Source: an uncultured Bacteroidales bacterium
GTDB lineage: Bacteria > Bacteroidota > Bacteroidia > Bacteroidales > Paludibacteraceae
DNA: 56,686 nt
NCBI GenBank assembly: GCA_946059305.1
Contig: CAMGMU010000004.1
Coordinates: 1-56,686 of the forward strand
Reading direction: 5' to 3'
Below, in pieces: positions 1 to 8,197 of this stretch. Numbering within the stretch: the stretch's first letter is position 1; the number at the start of each line of letters is the position of its first letter. The translations under genes were made by a program, and so were the position numbers. The notes under the pieces were generated by a model that ran no database searches, had not been told where the DNA came from, and worked only from the letters and a program-made list of their open reading frames with translations.

Positions 1-181
1 CCCACTTTGCGTTCTCGAAGCAGATACGCTGTGTGTCTTCACACATCTGATAAGGATCGATACCTGCGCTCTCGCAAATCTCATTGGCCTCTTCGATGCT
101 GTTGATGCCGTTGGCTTTCAAAGCGGCGAGGACCTGGTCCATACGACGCTCTTGACTTTCAAAACTAACTTTTCTTATCAT
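1..181 (-). CDS. GGGtGRT-family protein, N-terminal 60 residues (runs off the window)
   Basis: The reading frame starts with ATG at 181-179 and stays open to the window edge. The peptide begins MIRKVSFESQERRMDQVLAA and continues with a short helical segment (NGINSIEEANEICESAGIDP) and CFENAKW. These match my memory of the start of the GGGtGRT family (about 330 residues, function unknown), which is found next to a NifU-like gene in Bacteroidales and Clostridia. A strong AGGAGG lies about 8 bases upstream of the ATG, which fixes the start. It is 15 bases downstream of the NifU-like gene and is surely cotranscribed with it. Only the first sixth is present, so the name rests on this start plus the neighbour. 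Confidence 0.75.
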   Translation of the reverse strand, partial: MIRKVSFESQERRMDQVLAALKANGINSIEEANEICESAGIDPYQMCEDTQRICFENAKW

Positions 182-196
182 AGCAATGGTCCTCCT

Positions 197-898
197 TTAT
201 TCTTTACGTGGGTCAATAGATTTCACAACACCCTGCTCGGCAGTAGTGCGGCCATAGCGACCGGTAAACTTGGTGACAGCCTCATTGGCATCCATACCAT
301 TCTTGATGGCTTCCATCATCTTGCCAAGGTGTACATACTCGTAACCGCAAACTTGGCTGTCTTTGTCGAGATACATCTTGGTGATGTAGCCCTCGGTGAG
401 CTCCAGATAGCGTGTGCCCTTAGCAACGGTACCATAGAGGGTACCTGTCTGAGAGCGAAGACCCTTGCCGAGATCCTCAAGACCTGCACCAATAACAAGA
501 CCACCCTCTGAGAAGGCACTCTGGCTACGGCCGTAAACAATCTGGAGGAAGAGCTCGCGCATAGCGGTGTTGATAGCGTCGCAAACGAGGTCGGTATTGA
601 GTGCCTCAAGGATGGTCTTACCCGGGAGGATCTCAGCTGCCATTGCAGCAGAGTGCGTCATACCCGAGCAACCGATGGTCTCTACGAGCGCTTCTTCAAT
701 AACGCCATCTTTTACGTTCAAACTCAGCTTGCAGCAACCCTGCTGGGGAGCGCACCAGCCGATACCATGCGTCATACCGGAGATGTCTTTAATCTCAGTA
801 GCTTTTACCCACTTGCCCTCTTCGGGGATTGGAGCAGGACCATGCTTCGGGCCCTTAGCTACTACGCACATTTCTTGTACTTCTTTAGAGTAAATCAT
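197..898 (-). CDS. NifU-like iron-sulfur scaffold family protein
   Basis: A 233-residue protein that resembles the NifU/IscU N-terminal scaffold fold. Candidate cluster-binding cysteines lie in GWCAPQQGCCKLSL (around residues 48-57) and in ETIGCSGMTHSAAM (around 76-80), followed by a C-x-A-I-N-T-A-M segment near residue 106. A second half of about 120 residues, rich in glycine, is absent from ordinary IscU (about 130 residues). It starts 100 bases downstream of a canonical Bacteroidales promoter and leads directly into the GGGtGRT gene. Known scaffolds hand Fe-S clusters to apoproteins in the cytoplasm; whether this long variant does so is inference. I know of no defined role for the pair. 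Confidence 0.7.
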   Translation of the reverse strand: MIYSKEVQEMCVVAKGPKHGPAPIPEEGKWVKATEIKDISGMTHGIGWCAPQQGCCKLSLNVKDGVIEEALVETIGCSGMTHSAAMAAEILPGKTILEALNTDLVCDAINTAMRELFLQIVYGRSQSAFSEGGLVIGAGLEDLGKGLRSQTGTLYGTVAKGTRYLELTEGYITKMYLDKDSQVCGYEYVHLGKMMEAIKNGMDANEAVTKFTGRYGRTTAEQGVVKSIDPRKE

Positions 899-1000
899 GT
901 TGTAGATTAGTAATAATTTATGATTAAAAACGTTAGCTATGCAATATTATAAACGACAGTAGCGGATTGTAGAATCGACCGCTTCGCTCACTTTGCGATG

Positions 1001-1030
1001 CAAAGTTACAAAATATTTCCGAAACTGCAA
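1001..1030 (-). promoter_or_regulatory. Bacteroidales sigma-70-type promoter for the NifU-like/GGGtGRT pair
   Basis: Read on the minus strand, a TTG (1030-1028) is followed after 19 bases by TAACTTTG (1008-1001). This fits the Bacteroidetes -33 TTG and -7 TAnnTTTG elements. Transcription would start near 994 and give a leader of about 95 bases before the ATG at 898. The promoter sits just downstream of the terminator that closes the nucleotide cluster, so the two units are separately transcribed. Confidence 0.75.
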
Positions 1031-1040
1031 AACATTGCCG

Positions 1041-1084
1041 AAAAAAAATCTCCCGATTGCTCAATTAAGTTTGCAAACGGGAGA
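1041..1084 (-). terminator. Intrinsic terminator closing the nucleotide biosynthesis cluster
   Basis: An inverted repeat pairs TCTCCCG-A-TTGC (1049-1059) with GCAA-A-CGGGAGA (1074-1084), which gives 11 pairs, one mismatch and a loop of about 14. On the minus strand it is followed by eight U (1048-1041). It lies 127 bases after the purF stop. A T-rich tract also follows on the plus side, so it may work in both directions. It is the only stem with a long U-run that I found between pyrC and the NifU-like gene. Confidence 0.8.
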
Positions 1085-1210
1085 GATTTTGTAATTTTTT
1101 TGCCTCATTGAGCCATTTTTGAGTCCCCTACTCCGCCACTTCATGAGCAGGCGACTCCGTTTGGGTGGGTAAACGTATTAAAGCGAATTTGCTAAACCAC
1201 CTTTGGGCAG

Positions 1211-2650
1211 TTAGAGATTGGTTTCGCGGAGTGAGAAATCCGAACTGCCATCAAAGCAATGCGTACACAATTCGCATTTAGGCAAACCGATAGCCTCCAC
1301 GAGGTCCTCCAATCGGGTGAAGCGGAGCGAACTGAGTCCGAAGCGCTTTTGGATAGCCTCCACCATTCTCAGATACTCCGGCGAATCGGTCTTGCTATAC
1401 GCTTTCAGACGTTCCGGATCGTTGGCAGCATCCATTCCCTCAAACTCCGCAATCAATCGGCGCGTCAGCAACTCCATCTCAGACTTGGAGGAGGTGAAAT
1501 TAATAAACGGGCAGCCGTAGAGCAATGGTGGGCTGGCAATACGCATGTGCACCTCTTTCGCTCCGGCTTCAAACAGGCATTTGGTATTGTCGCGAAGTTG
1601 GGTACCACGAACAATGGAATCATCGCAGAACAACACGCGTTTATCGCGAAGAACGGCTCCATTATGAATCAACTTCATCTTGGCTACCAGTTCGCGAAGT
1701 TCCTGCTTGGAAGGGGTGAAGGAGCGCGGCCAAGTAGGGGTATATTTGGAAATAGCACGACGATACGGCACTCCGTGGCCCGAAGCATAGCCGATAGCCA
1801 TACCAATACCGCTATCCGGAATACCGCAAGCGCAGTCCACTTCGGTGGTATCGATGCGTCCCATAGCCTCACCACAGGCATTGCGCACTTCCTCCGTATT
1901 GCGATTCTCGTAATCGGAAGTGGGGAAGCCGTAATACACCCATAAGAATGAGCATATTTGCTTACGCGGACTGGGTTTACGGAGCTGCTCCATATAGCTG
2001 GCCGTGATGCGAACAATCTCACCAGGACCTACAAAATATTCGGTCTCAAAACCCAAATTCTGAAACGCGGATGATTCAGATGCCACAGCATACGCATCGT
2101 CTCTTCGTCCGACTACAATGGGCGTTCTGCCCCAACTGTCGCGAGCAGCGATGATACCATCTTCGGTAAGCACCAAGATGCTGCATGAGCCCTTTACAAG
2201 GCGATAGACGTTTTCTATACCATCTACAAACGTTTTGCCTTTCACTATCAGCAAACCTACCAATTCCGTAGGATTGATGCGTCCGGAGCTGAATTCCGAC
2301 AAGTGCATATTCTCCTGCAGAAGGTGCTCTACAAGTTCTTCTGCATTGAGAATCTTCCCAACCGTAGAAACCGCAAAACGTCCTAAATGCGAATTAAAGA
2401 GCAGCGGTTGTGCATCGGTATCGGAGATGATACCTATACCGGCATTACCCGAAAAATCATCGAGCTCGTCTTCGAACTTCGTTCGGAAGGGTGAATGCTG
2501 AATGGAGTGAATCACCCGGCGAAAACCATTCTCCTCCGAAAACGTAGCCATACCAGCACGACGAGTGCCAAGATGGCTATGGTAGTCCGTGCCGTAAAAA
2601 ACATCTGCTACACAAGAAGATTTACCTATTGAACCGAAAAATCCTGCCAT
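1211..2650 (-). CDS. purF: Amidophosphoribosyltransferase PurF with a degenerate glutaminase domain
   Basis: This 479-residue protein makes 5-phosphoribosylamine from PRPP, the first purine step. The phosphoribosyltransferase half looks intact: LFCDDSIVRGTQ (340-351) is the PRPP loop, and C233, C380, C459 and C462 align with the four Fe-S ligands of Bacillus-type PurF. The class II amidotransferase half is not intact. Active PurF starts Met-Cys-Gly after processing; here it starts MAGFFGSIG, so Ala replaces the nucleophile. The usual RGxDxAG is LGTRRAG, the GHxRYST region is GIISDTD, and the HNG oxyanion motif is STVG. I infer that it uses free ammonia or a separate glutaminase. Similar Cys-lacking PurF proteins occur in Bacteroides. 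It is the last gene of the cluster, 21 bases after purC. Confidence 0.9.
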   Translation of the reverse strand: MAGFFGSIGKSSCVADVFYGTDYHSHLGTRRAGMATFSEENGFRRVIHSIQHSPFRTKFEDELDDFSGNAGIGIISDTDAQPLLFNSHLGRFAVSTVGKILNAEELVEHLLQENMHLSEFSSGRINPTELVGLLIVKGKTFVDGIENVYRLVKGSCSILVLTEDGIIAARDSWGRTPIVVGRRDDAYAVASESSAFQNLGFETEYFVGPGEIVRITASYMEQLRKPSPRKQICSFLWVYYGFPTSDYENRNTEEVRNACGEAMGRIDTTEVDCACGIPDSGIGMAIGYASGHGVPYRRAISKYTPTWPRSFTPSKQELRELVAKMKLIHNGAVLRDKRVLFCDDSIVRGTQLRDNTKCLFEAGAKEVHMRIASPPLLYGCPFINFTSSKSEMELLTRRLIAEFEGMDAANDPERLKAYSKTDSPEYLRMVEAIQKRFGLSSLRFTRLEDLVEAIGLPKCELCTHCFDGSSDFSLRETNL

Positions 2651-2671
2651 ATTATATCCAACAACCCGTCT

Positions 2672-3619
2672 TTATTTGGTGAGATAATCGGTTACGTTCT
2701 TCTCAATGCGAGCAGCCAAGTCATCCGTTTCTTGCGAGAGGTCAATCTTTTCGCCGGTAATACCCTCATACAACTCCTCATAACGAGCGGTGATTCCACT
2801 GACAACGGCATCCGTCATTTCCGGCACTTGCTGTCCGTCTTTTCCCTGGAAGCCATTCTCCATCAACCATTCGCGCACAAACTCCTTAGACAACTGCTTT
2901 TGCGGCTCGCCAGCAAGGAAACGCTCCTCATAGCCTTCTTTATAGAAATAACGGCTGGAGTCAGGCGTATGCACCTCGTCCATAAGCATAATCTGACCAT
3001 TGTAATTGCCAAACTCATATTTGGTATCCACAAGAATCAACCCCTGCTCTGCCGCAATCTGCTGACCACGCTCAAAGAGCGCCAATGCGTATTTCTCAAT
3101 CTGCGCATACTCATCAGCAGGCACAAGACCGCGTGCGATAATCTCTTCGCGAGAGATATCCTCGTCGTGCGTACCAATCTCTGCTTTGGTAGTAGGCGTA
3201 AGGATGGGCGTGGGGAATTTCTCATTCTCACGCATGCCATCGGGCAACCGTACACCGCAGATCTCGCGCACACCATTCTTATAGGCTCGCCATGCGCTAC
3301 CGCAGAGGTAACCGCGTACAATCATCTCTACAGGATAGCCCTTGCAGCAACGGCCAACCGACACCATCGGATCGGGAGTAGCCACCAGCCAATTCGGCAC
3401 GATATCCTCCGTCTGGCGAAGGAACTTAGCTGCAATCTGATTGAGAATCTGTCCCTTAAAGGGAATACCCTTGGGGAGAATCACATCAAAGGCAGAGATA
3501 CGATCCGTAGCGACCATTACGAGCAGATCGTTCTCCAAAAAATACACATCACGGACTTTGCCGTTGTACACCCCAGTCTGACCGGGGAAATGGAAGTTGG
3601 TAGAAGTAAGAGCTTTCAT
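2672..3619 (-). CDS. purC: Phosphoribosylaminoimidazole-succinocarboxamide synthase (SAICAR synthetase)
   Basis: This 315-residue enzyme joins CAIR and aspartate with ATP to form SAICAR, the eighth purine step, in the cytosol. The sequence shows the family pattern: [21 protein letters not shown] near residue 20 (glycine-rich ATP site), [25 protein letters not shown], and a C-terminal LVDTKYEFG. The length matches the roughly 315-residue Bacteroidales and yeast-like form rather than the 240-residue E. coli form. The start is the ATG at 3619; no strong Shine-Dalgarno is seen. The gene follows a 146-base structured gap and is 21 bases before purF, so these two may form a sub-unit with their own post-transcriptional control. 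Confidence 0.95.
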   Translation of the reverse strand: MKALTSTNFHFPGQTGVYNGKVRDVYFLENDLLVMVATDRISAFDVILPKGIPFKGQILNQIAAKFLRQTEDIVPNWLVATPDPMVSVGRCCKGYPVEMIVRGYLCGSAWRAYKNGVREICGVRLPDGMRENEKFPTPILTPTTKAEIGTHDEDISREEIIARGLVPADEYAQIEKYALALFERGQQIAAEQGLILVDTKYEFGNYNGQIMLMDEVHTPDSSRYFYKEGYEERFLAGEPQKQLSKEFVREWLMENGFQGKDGQQVPEMTDAVVSGITARYEELYEGITGEKIDLSQETDDLAARIEKNVTDYLTK

Positions 3620-3629
3620 ACAAACTGTT

Positions 3630-3754
3630 AAGGTGGGATATAAAAATTCCCACTAAAAAAATTATTCATTATTGTGGGTAAACAGCTAATTTTTAGAACC
3701 CACCTTAATTATAATATTATGAAGGGATTATCCCCCATTGTGGGGGATTTTCCC
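3630..3754 (-). promoter_or_regulatory. Structured leader between carB and purC with mutually exclusive hairpins
   Basis: This is the largest gap in the purine half of the cluster. In transcript order there is first a hairpin, AUCCCCC-ACAAU-GGGGGAU (3748-3730), inside an outer GGG/CCC pair. Four short segments follow: AAGGUGGG (3706-3699), CCCAC (3678-3674), GUGGG (3653-3649) and CCCACCUU (3637-3630). Segments 1+4 pair perfectly and enclose 2+3; alternatively 1 pairs with 2 and 3 with 4. The purC ATG is 11 bases past segment 4. Such switching is typical of attenuators or translational controls. No consensus internal promoter is visible. Ligand and function are unknown. Confidence 0.5.
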
Positions 3755-3765
3755 AATGATTTCAA

Positions 3766-6700
3766 TTAATACTCATCCCATGCGGTGATATCGAGCGACT
3801 CAAGCGGAATGGTACAGAATGCGTTGACGAATGCTGCTGCCAATCGCGGATTGGTAATCAGCGGAATATTGAGGTCGATGGAAGCACGCCGAACGCGATA
3901 GCCATTGTGCTTCTCATCCGTAACAATGTCTCTCGGGATGCTGATTACGAGATCAATCTCTTTATTATGGAGCATATCGAGCGCCATGGGAATATCCAAA
4001 CTTTCGGGCCTTTCTTCTGCCAACTCAGAGGGCAACCATACGCGTGTGTTCTCCACACCCGAATCGCTGAGGAACTTGGACGTTCCGCGAGTAGCATATA
4101 CTTTATAGCCCTTATTTACAAGCTGACGAGCCGCATTGAGCAGCATGGTCTTATGCTTGGGGTCACCAGCAGAAATGAGTACGTTATGTTCAGGAACGCG
4201 TTGTCCTACGGAGAGCATCGACTTGAGCAGTGCGCTGTTGGCATCCTCGCCAAGGCAACCCACCTCACCCGTAGAAGCCATATCCACACCTAAGCGAGGA
4301 TCGGTATTCTGCAAACGGTTGAAGCTGAACTGAGATGCTTTTACGCCTACATAATCGAAGTCAAAGCACGACTTCGAAGGTTTCTCTACCGGTAAGCCAA
4401 GCATGATGCGAGTGGCTATATCAATGAGATTGATTTTCAGCACTTTGCTTACAAATGGGAACGAACGCGATGCGCGAAGATTGCATTCAATCACCTTAAT
4501 TTCATTATCGCGCGCGAGGAACTGGATATTAAACGGACCCGAAATCTTCAGTTCGCGAGCAATCTGACCGGAAATCTTCTTAATACGTCGAACCGTTTCC
4601 ACATAGAGTTTCTGAGCCGGGAACATAATCGTAGCGTCACCAGAGTGCACACCTGCAAACTCCACGTGCTCCGAAATAGCATACGCTATAATCTCACCAT
4701 TGCGGGCTACTGCATCCATCTCCACTTCCTTGGTGTTTAGCATGAATTTGCTAACCACCACAGGGTGCTTCTGGCTTACATTGGCTGCAAGCGAGAGGAA
4801 GCGATTTAGTTCCTCATCGTTAGAGCATACGTTCATTGCTGCACCTGACAATACGTAGGACGGACGCACCAGCACAGGATAGCCCACTTTCTCTACAAAA
4901 GTATGAATATCTTCGAGTGAAGTAAGTGCGCTCCATTCCGGCTGATCCACTCCTATTCTATCGAGCATTGCCGAGAACTTATCGCGATCTTCTGCATTGT
5001 CAATAGACTGAGCGGTAGTACCTAAAATAGGCATGTGCTGCTGATCCAGTTTCAGCGCCAGATTATTGGGAATCTGACCACCTGTGCTGACGATAACGCC
5101 ATGCGGATTCTCCAATTCGAGGATATCCATCACGCGCTCAAAGGTAAGCTCGTCGAAATACAGGCGATCACACATATCATAGTCAGTAGATACCGTCTCA
5201 GGGTTGTAATTGATCATTACCGAGCGGAATCCGTTTTCTCGAATGGTATTGAGCGCTTGTACGCCGCACCAGTCAAACTCTACAGACGAGCCGATGCGAT
5301 ATGCACCCGAACCCAATACAACGATAGAGCGTTTATCACCCTTATAATCAACATCTCCGCTCACGCCGGAATACGTAAGATACAGATAGTTCGTAAGCGC
5401 AGGATACTCAGCTGCAAGCGTATCAATCTGCTTCACAACCGGAAGCACACCAAGCCATTTGCGGTATTGGCGCACTTGCAGTACGGCCTCATCTGCATCC
5501 ATACCCTCAGCCATCAAGCCAGTAGCACGAGCTATCTGGAAATCAGAGAAGCCCTGACGTTTGGCCTTACGCATCAAGTCAGCATCCACATTATTGAGTC
5601 CGCCTACACGCGTTAACTCTTTTTCTGTAATAAAGATATCCTCCAACTTCTGCAAGAACCACAAGTCAATCTTGGTGAGCTCGTGGATTCGTTCGATGCT
5701 GTAGCCCTGCTTGAGCGCCTCTGCTACTACGAAAACACGCTTATCCGTAGGTGCTGCAAGCGAGCGGTCGATATCCTCTATTTGGAGCGCCTTATTGGCT
5801 GCAAAACCATGCATACCCTGCCCTATCATGCGCAAGCCCTTCTGAATGGCTTCTTCAAACGTGCGACCTATAGCCATCACTTCGCCTACGGACTTCATCG
5901 AAGAACCAAGCTCGCGATCCACGCCTCTGAACTTATTCAGGTCCCAGCGCGGAATCTTACATACCACATAATCGAGCGCCGGCTCAAAGAAAGCCGAGGT
6001 GGTTTTGGTAACCGAGTTATTCAGTTCGAAAAGACCATATCCCATGCCGAGTTTGGCTGCTACGAAGGCCAACGGATAGCCCGTAGCCTTGGAAGCCAAG
6101 GCAGAAGAACGCGAGAGACGAGCATTCACCTCAATCACGCGATAATCCTCCGATTCGGGGTCAAAGGCGTATTGCACATTACACTCGCCCACAATACCAA
6201 TATGACGAATGATCTTGATGGCCAACGCACGAAGTTTATGATATTCAGAGTTGGTCAGCGTCTGCGAAGGAGCAATCACTATCGACTCACCGGTATGGAT
6301 GCCAAGCGGATCGAAATTCTCCATGTTGCAGACGGTGATGCAATTATCGTATCGGTCTCTAACTACCTCATACTCAATCTCTTTCCATCCCTTCAAGCTC
6401 TTCTCTACAAGCACCTGAGGAGAGAAAGAGAAAGCTTTTTCTGCCAAACGATTAAGCTGTTCTTCATTGTCGCAGAAGCCAGAACCTAATCCTCCAAGCG
6501 CATAAGCGGCTCGCAAAATAACGGGATAGCCCAATCGAGCAGCCGCTTCACGAGCTGCCTCTATCGTTTCGCAAGCTTCTGATTTGATGGTTTTTACATC
6601 AATCTCATTGAGTCGTTCTACAAACAATTCACGGTCTTCCGTATCGATAATCGCTTGGATAGGCGTACCGAGAACCTGCACTCCATATTTCTCCAGGATT

Positions 6701-7014
6701 CCCTCTTTATAAAGCTCCACACCGCAGTTGAGGGCCGTTTGGCCACCAAACGATAGGAGAATGCCATCGGGTTGCTCTTTCTGAATCACCTTCTCTACGA
6801 AATAGGGCGATACGGGGAGGAAGTAGATCTTATCGGCTACACCCTCAGAGGTCTGAACGGTAGCAATATTGGGGTTGATAAGCACCGTGCTGACACCTTC
6901 CTCGCGAAGCGCTTTGAGTGCTTGACTGCCGGAATAGTCAAATTCGCCGGCTTCGCCAATTTTCAGCGCTCCGGAACCTAATACCAGGACTTTATGTATG
7001 TTTTCTATTTTCAT
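3766..7014 (-). CDS. carB: Carbamoyl-phosphate synthase large subunit
   Basis: A 1082-residue, full-length enzyme. It makes carbamoyl phosphate from bicarbonate, two ATP and ammonia delivered by CarA, feeding pyrimidines and arginine. Two homologous ATP-grasp halves are visible. The first starts KVLVLGSGALKIGEAGEFDYSG and the second, near residue 560, SIVVLGSGAYRIGSSVEFDW. Metal-binding ends such as IEVNARLSRSSALASKATGYP and VIECNLRASRSFPFVSKV are present. The C-terminal 140 residues form the MGS-like allosteric domain (UMP/ornithine in other species). It starts 49 bases after carA. Its position within purine genes, far from the other pyr genes, is unusual. Confidence 0.97.
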   Translation of the reverse strand: MKIENIHKVLVLGSGALKIGEAGEFDYSGSQALKALREEGVSTVLINPNIATVQTSEGVADKIYFLPVSPYFVEKVIQKEQPDGILLSFGGQTALNCGVELYKEGILEKYGVQVLGTPIQAIIDTEDRELFVERLNEIDVKTIKSEACETIEAAREAAARLGYPVILRAAYALGGLGSGFCDNEEQLNRLAEKAFSFSPQVLVEKSLKGWKEIEYEVVRDRYDNCITVCNMENFDPLGIHTGESIVIAPSQTLTNSEYHKLRALAIKIIRHIGIVGECNVQYAFDPESEDYRVIEVNARLSRSSALASKATGYPLAFVAAKLGMGYGLFELNNSVTKTTSAFFEPALDYVVCKIPRWDLNKFRGVDRELGSSMKSVGEVMAIGRTFEEAIQKGLRMIGQGMHGFAANKALQIEDIDRSLAAPTDKRVFVVAEALKQGYSIERIHELTKIDLWFLQKLEDIFITEKELTRVGGLNNVDADLMRKAKRQGFSDFQIARATGLMAEGMDADEAVLQVRQYRKWLGVLPVVKQIDTLAAEYPALTNYLYLTYSGVSGDVDYKGDKRSIVVLGSGAYRIGSSVEFDWCGVQALNTIRENGFRSVMINYNPETVSTDYDMCDRLYFDELTFERVMDILELENPHGVIVSTGGQIPNNLALKLDQQHMPILGTTAQSIDNAEDRDKFSAMLDRIGVDQPEWSALTSLEDIHTFVEKVGYPVLVRPSYVLSGAAMNVCSNDEELNRFLSLAANVSQKHPVVVSKFMLNTKEVEMDAVARNGEIIAYAISEHVEFAGVHSGDATIMFPAQKLYVETVRRIKKISGQIARELKISGPFNIQFLARDNEIKVIECNLRASRSFPFVSKVLKINLIDIATRIMLGLPVEKPSKSCFDFDYVGVKASQFSFNRLQNTDPRLGVDMASTGEVGCLGEDANSALLKSMLSVGQRVPEHNVLISAGDPKHKTMLLNAARQLVNKGYKVYATRGTSKFLSDSGVENTRVWLPSELAEERPESLDIPMALDMLHNKEIDLVISIPRDIVTDEKHNGYRVRRASIDLNIPLITNPRLAAAFVNAFCTIPLESLDITAWDEY

Positions 7015-7063
7015 GAAAAACGCAAATTACGTTGTGTACTTAGAATACGGATAGCTTCCGGCC

Positions 7064-8179
7064 TTACTTAAGAAGGGCTATGAAGTCATCAAAGAGAAAC
7101 TCGGTATCAACCGGACCTGCGCAAGCTTCAGGATGGAACTGTGCGGAGAACCATGGTTTGGACGTGTGGCGAATACCCTCATTGGAGCCATCGTTCATGT
7201 TTACGAAATACGGTTCCCAACCGGGCATCAGTGTCTCCGTATCAACGGCATAACCATGGTTTTGCGTAGTAATAAAACAACGCTCCGTACCAACCATTCT
7301 TACAGGCTGATTATGGCTTCGATGGCCGTATTTGAGTTTATATACGGTAGCGCCTGCCGCCTTGCCCAAGAGCTGATTACCCATGCAGATACCCATAAGC
7401 GGTCGGCTCTCTTGCTTCGGCATCTCCGCCTCAATAAACTTACGGATATGCTGCACAGCAATATCGCAAGTATTCGGATCACCAGGGCCGTTAGAAAGGA
7501 AAAGACCATCAAATTCGAGTTGATTAAAGTCATAATCCCAAGGCACACGAATCACCTCTACTCCGCGGCGAACAAGGCAACGAATAATATTGTGCTTTAC
7601 GCCACAATCGAGCAAGACCACTTTCTTGGGATTCTCCAGACCTTCCTGCCGATAGGTGATTACTTCTTTACAAGAAACCTCATCCACGAAGTTGACACCT
7701 TCATAGGTAGCTTCCGGCAAATTGTCAGGTTCGTCATCAAAAATAATCTGCCCCATCATTACACCATGTTCGCGCAAACATTTCGTGAGGGCACGAGTGT
7801 CTATTCCCGTGATGCCGGGAATATGCTCTCTTTTCAACCATTCGGCAAGACTCTCATGAGCGTTCCAATGGCTGTATCGTTCGCTATAATCGCTCACAAT
7901 AATGGCAGATGCATAAATACGGTCAGACTCCATAAAGGTTGCCAAGCCATCGGCTTCCATCGAAAAAGCCGGTACACCATAATTGCCGACAAGCGGATAC
8001 GTAAGAGCCATCAACTGGCCAGCATACGAAGGATCGGTAAGACTCTCGGGATAGCCCATCATGGCTGTATTAAACACCACCTCACCCGCTACAGGTTGCT
8101 CGTAGCCAAATGAAGTACCATGAAAACAGGTTCCATCCGATAGACGCAATGTTACTTTTCGCATAGATAGTTGAGTCAT
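7064..8179 (-). CDS. carA: Carbamoyl-phosphate synthase small subunit (glutaminase)
   Basis: A 371-residue partner of CarB that hydrolyses glutamine and channels ammonia. The N-terminal small-chain domain (GEVVFNTAMMGYPESLTDPS) spans roughly 1-150. The class I amidotransferase domain covers about 185-371 and holds C265 in GICMGNQ, with H349 and E351 in FHPE. The residue after C-x-G is Asn where most CarA have His (GHQ), but the catalytic triad is present. ATG codons at 8179 and 8164 (MRKVTLRL) are both possible; the second gives the more typical N-terminus. Unlike PurF in the same cluster, this glutaminase looks functional. Confidence 0.96.
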   Translation of the reverse strand: MTQLSMRKVTLRLSDGTCFHGTSFGYEQPVAGEVVFNTAMMGYPESLTDPSYAGQLMALTYPLVGNYGVPAFSMEADGLATFMESDRIYASAIIVSDYSERYSHWNAHESLAEWLKREHIPGITGIDTRALTKCLREHGVMMGQIIFDDEPDNLPEATYEGVNFVDEVSCKEVITYRQEGLENPKKVVLLDCGVKHNIIRCLVRRGVEVIRVPWDYDFNQLEFDGLFLSNGPGDPNTCDIAVQHIRKFIEAEMPKQESRPLMGICMGNQLLGKAAGATVYKLKYGHRSHNQPVRMVGTERCFITTQNHGYAVDTETLMPGWEPYFVNMNDGSNEGIRHTSKPWFSAQFHPEACAGPVDTEFLFDDFIALLK

Positions 8180-8197
8180 TGACTCTATTTTGATTTA

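Noticed and set aside
2732-3631. Long plus-strand frame of 299 codons opposite purC
   Set aside because: It is the mirror of a strongly conserved purC frame, has no family motifs and no promoter; codon structure explains it.
3620-3765. Purine or PRPP riboswitch before purC
   Set aside because: The conserved loop bases of known purine and PRPP riboswitches are not seen; only the generic switching stems are supported.
7133-8113. Plus-strand frame of 326 codons opposite carA
   Set aside because: Antisense shadow of carA; no recognisable domain and no start signals.
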